Shown: positions 63,281-64,000 of the stretch, in pieces | How positions within the stretch are numbered: the stretch's first letter is position 1 | Layout: every line of letters begins with the position of its first letter | Assembly (NCBI GenBank): GCA_003249035.1 | Contig: QBMK01000013.1 | Location: 1 to 64,000, forward strand | From: Pseudanabaena sp. | GTDB lineage: Bacteria; Cyanobacteriota; Cyanobacteriia; Pseudanabaenales; Pseudanabaenaceae | DNA length: 64,000 nt | Direction: 5' to 3' | The notes under the pieces: generated by a model | The model's input: the letters and a program-made list of their open reading frames with translations, nothing else | What the model was told of the DNA's origin: nothing | The model's database searches: none | Program-made: the position numbers and the translations under genes

Positions 63281-63639
63281 GTTTAAATCTCCAAAATATT
63301 ATCGAAAAGTTCTAAAAATATCTATTCCCAAACATACAACGAGTTTGGGGTTAAATAAGCTAAATATAATTACGAGAGGCTAATCTCTAGTCAATGATAG
63401 GATAGGCGAAATTAGCTAGTTCTACTTGCTTAACATAAGTTTACTTTTTTTGAGGTGCGCAGTGCCTCATCCTATCAATTCTCATCATAGAAATTGGTTT
63501 TGAGGCAAGTCATCTTTAAAGATGACTTGCCTCAAAACCAATTTCTATGATGAGCGCCGCAGGTGCTAATAATAGCAAAATTGGTTTAATCTCTGATTTC
63601 ATATCGTCTAGCACTAGCTCTCAAATTCAAGTTGTTTTA
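63281..63639. other. 359-nt divergent region with large palindrome
   Basis: Between cpcG and the alpha/beta hydrolase start. It holds both promoters and the 74 bp palindrome at 63481-63554. The hairpin tgagg...cctca at 63451-63469 and the pair tgataggat/atcctatca (63395-63403 with 63469-63477) lie just before it. No gene is seen. Confidence 0.55.
63481..63554. repeat. perfect 74-bp palindrome without a loop
   Basis: The left 37 bases (ctcatcatagaaattggttt onward to atcttt) are the exact reverse complement of the right 37 bases, with no spacer. Nothing similar appears elsewhere in the window by eye. It ends 85 nt before the hydrolase start codon. It could act as a protein-binding site or a very strong cruciform or RNA hairpin. 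Confidence 0.9.
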
Positions 63640-64000
63640 ATGGTTTTTACATATCGTAAGTTTGCAGATCTCTTCTGGACATGGCGTGGTTATGAGATAG
63701 GTTATTGTGCTGAAGGATTAGAAGAAAATCTAGATAAGCCAGCCCTAGTCCTGATTCACGGCTTTGGGGCTTCAGTAGGGCATTGGCGCAAAAATATTCC
63801 AGTTTTAGCCAAAAAATATAGAGTCTATGCGATTGACTTAATTGGCTTTGGATCTTCAGCACAACCGAAGCCGAGCGACTTGCCTTATACCTTTGAGACT
63901 TGGGGACAACAGGTTGCGGATTTTGTTAAAGAGGTAGTAGGCGATCGCGCCATATTAGTCGGCAATTCGATCGGGGCAGTAGTAGCGATGCAGGCGGCTG
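63640..64000 (+). CDS. alpha/beta hydrolase, 5' part (runs off window)
   Basis: The first 120 codons of an alpha/beta-fold hydrolase. VLIHGFGASVGHWRKNI (oxyanion loop HGFG), RVYAIDLIGFGSSAQP and the nucleophile elbow LVGNSIGAVVAM with Ser are present. This matches cyanobacterial esterase/lipase-like proteins with a FWTWRGYEI start, close to the haloperoxidase or pimeloyl-ester hydrolase group. The ATG at 63640 is preferred; a longer frame from 63550 reads through low-complexity sequence beginning at the edge of the 74 bp palindrome. Substrate unknown; C-terminus lies outside the window. Confidence 0.85.
   Translation, partial: MVFTYRKFADLFWTWRGYEIGYCAEGLEENLDKPALVLIHGFGASVGHWRKNIPVLAKKYRVYAIDLIGFGSSAQPKPSDLPYTFETWGQQVADFVKEVVGDRAILVGNSIGAVVAMQAA

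Noticed and set aside
63550-63639. 30-codon extension of the final hydrolase
   Set aside because: Begins inside the 74 bp palindrome and is low-complexity Ser-rich; the ATG at 63640 gives the usual N-terminus.

Overview
This window looks like chromosome of a filamentous, phycobilisome-bearing cyanobacterium, most probably a Pseudanabaena-type lineage (genus is an inference). Supporting signs are the HIP1 octamer (GCGATCGC) scattered everywhere, a dnaE split by a trans-splicing intein (only the C-terminal half is here), a phycobilisome rod-core linker (CpcG) with a CpcS-type bilin lyase, NdhF, SepF, DUF3370 and DUF3181 proteins, and an Rcp1-like response regulator. Almost everything is ordinary core genome; there is no prophage, CRISPR array, intact transposase or rRNA operon.

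Layout. 0-18 kb: HNH nuclease, fabD, a REC-GAF-GGDEF-EAL protein, a multi-PAS kinase with its Rcp1-like regulator, a BMP-type periplasmic binding protein placed 3 nt before a Cache-HAMP adenylate cyclase, then glmM, clpP, sufE, an iron-type alcohol dehydrogenase, a secreted flavoprotein and a small single-GAF protein carrying both cysteine motifs of DXCF cyanobacteriochromes. 18-32 kb: recO overlapping an MFS exporter, ndhF, a DUF3370 protein, a WecG/TagA glycosyltransferase, gyrA, pheT and pipY. 32-49 kb: sepF-proC-purM plus a stand-alone allophanate-hydrolase C-terminal domain, CocE-type hydrolase, phosphohexomutase, argH, small membrane and Uma2 proteins, a sensor kinase, an aluminium-resistance-type PLP enzyme, pdxJ, an RlmI-like methyltransferase and a FurA-like regulator that has lost most of its CxxC cysteines. 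49-64 kb: mreBCD, a Pit phosphate transporter, rpe, an HdrB-like protein, tRNA-Leu(CAA), trmL, dnaE-C with intein-C, an anti-sigma/STAS pair, PotB/PotC permeases behind a SPOR-like secreted protein, a 34-residue membrane peptide, cpcS, cpcG and the 5' part of an alpha/beta hydrolase.

The intergenic DNA is the most unusual part. Many gene ends carry perfect 24-29 bp inverted repeats with a loop of exactly three bases and unrelated stem sequences; a 74 bp loop-free perfect palindrome lies at 63481-63554; a roughly 100 bp composite element of three successive hairpins (A-B-C) occurs four times, with a fifth C-only copy, and its outer stem bases covary between copies; and a 138 bp MITE-like element follows pdxJ. 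Signalling genes (c-di-GMP, cAMP, two-component, partner-switch and possible photoreceptor) are over-represented in the first 18 kb. No wholly new multi-gene system could be demonstrated; the best candidates for something undescribed are the composite repeat family, the binding-protein/cyclase pair, the minimal DXCF GAF protein and the small membrane peptide.
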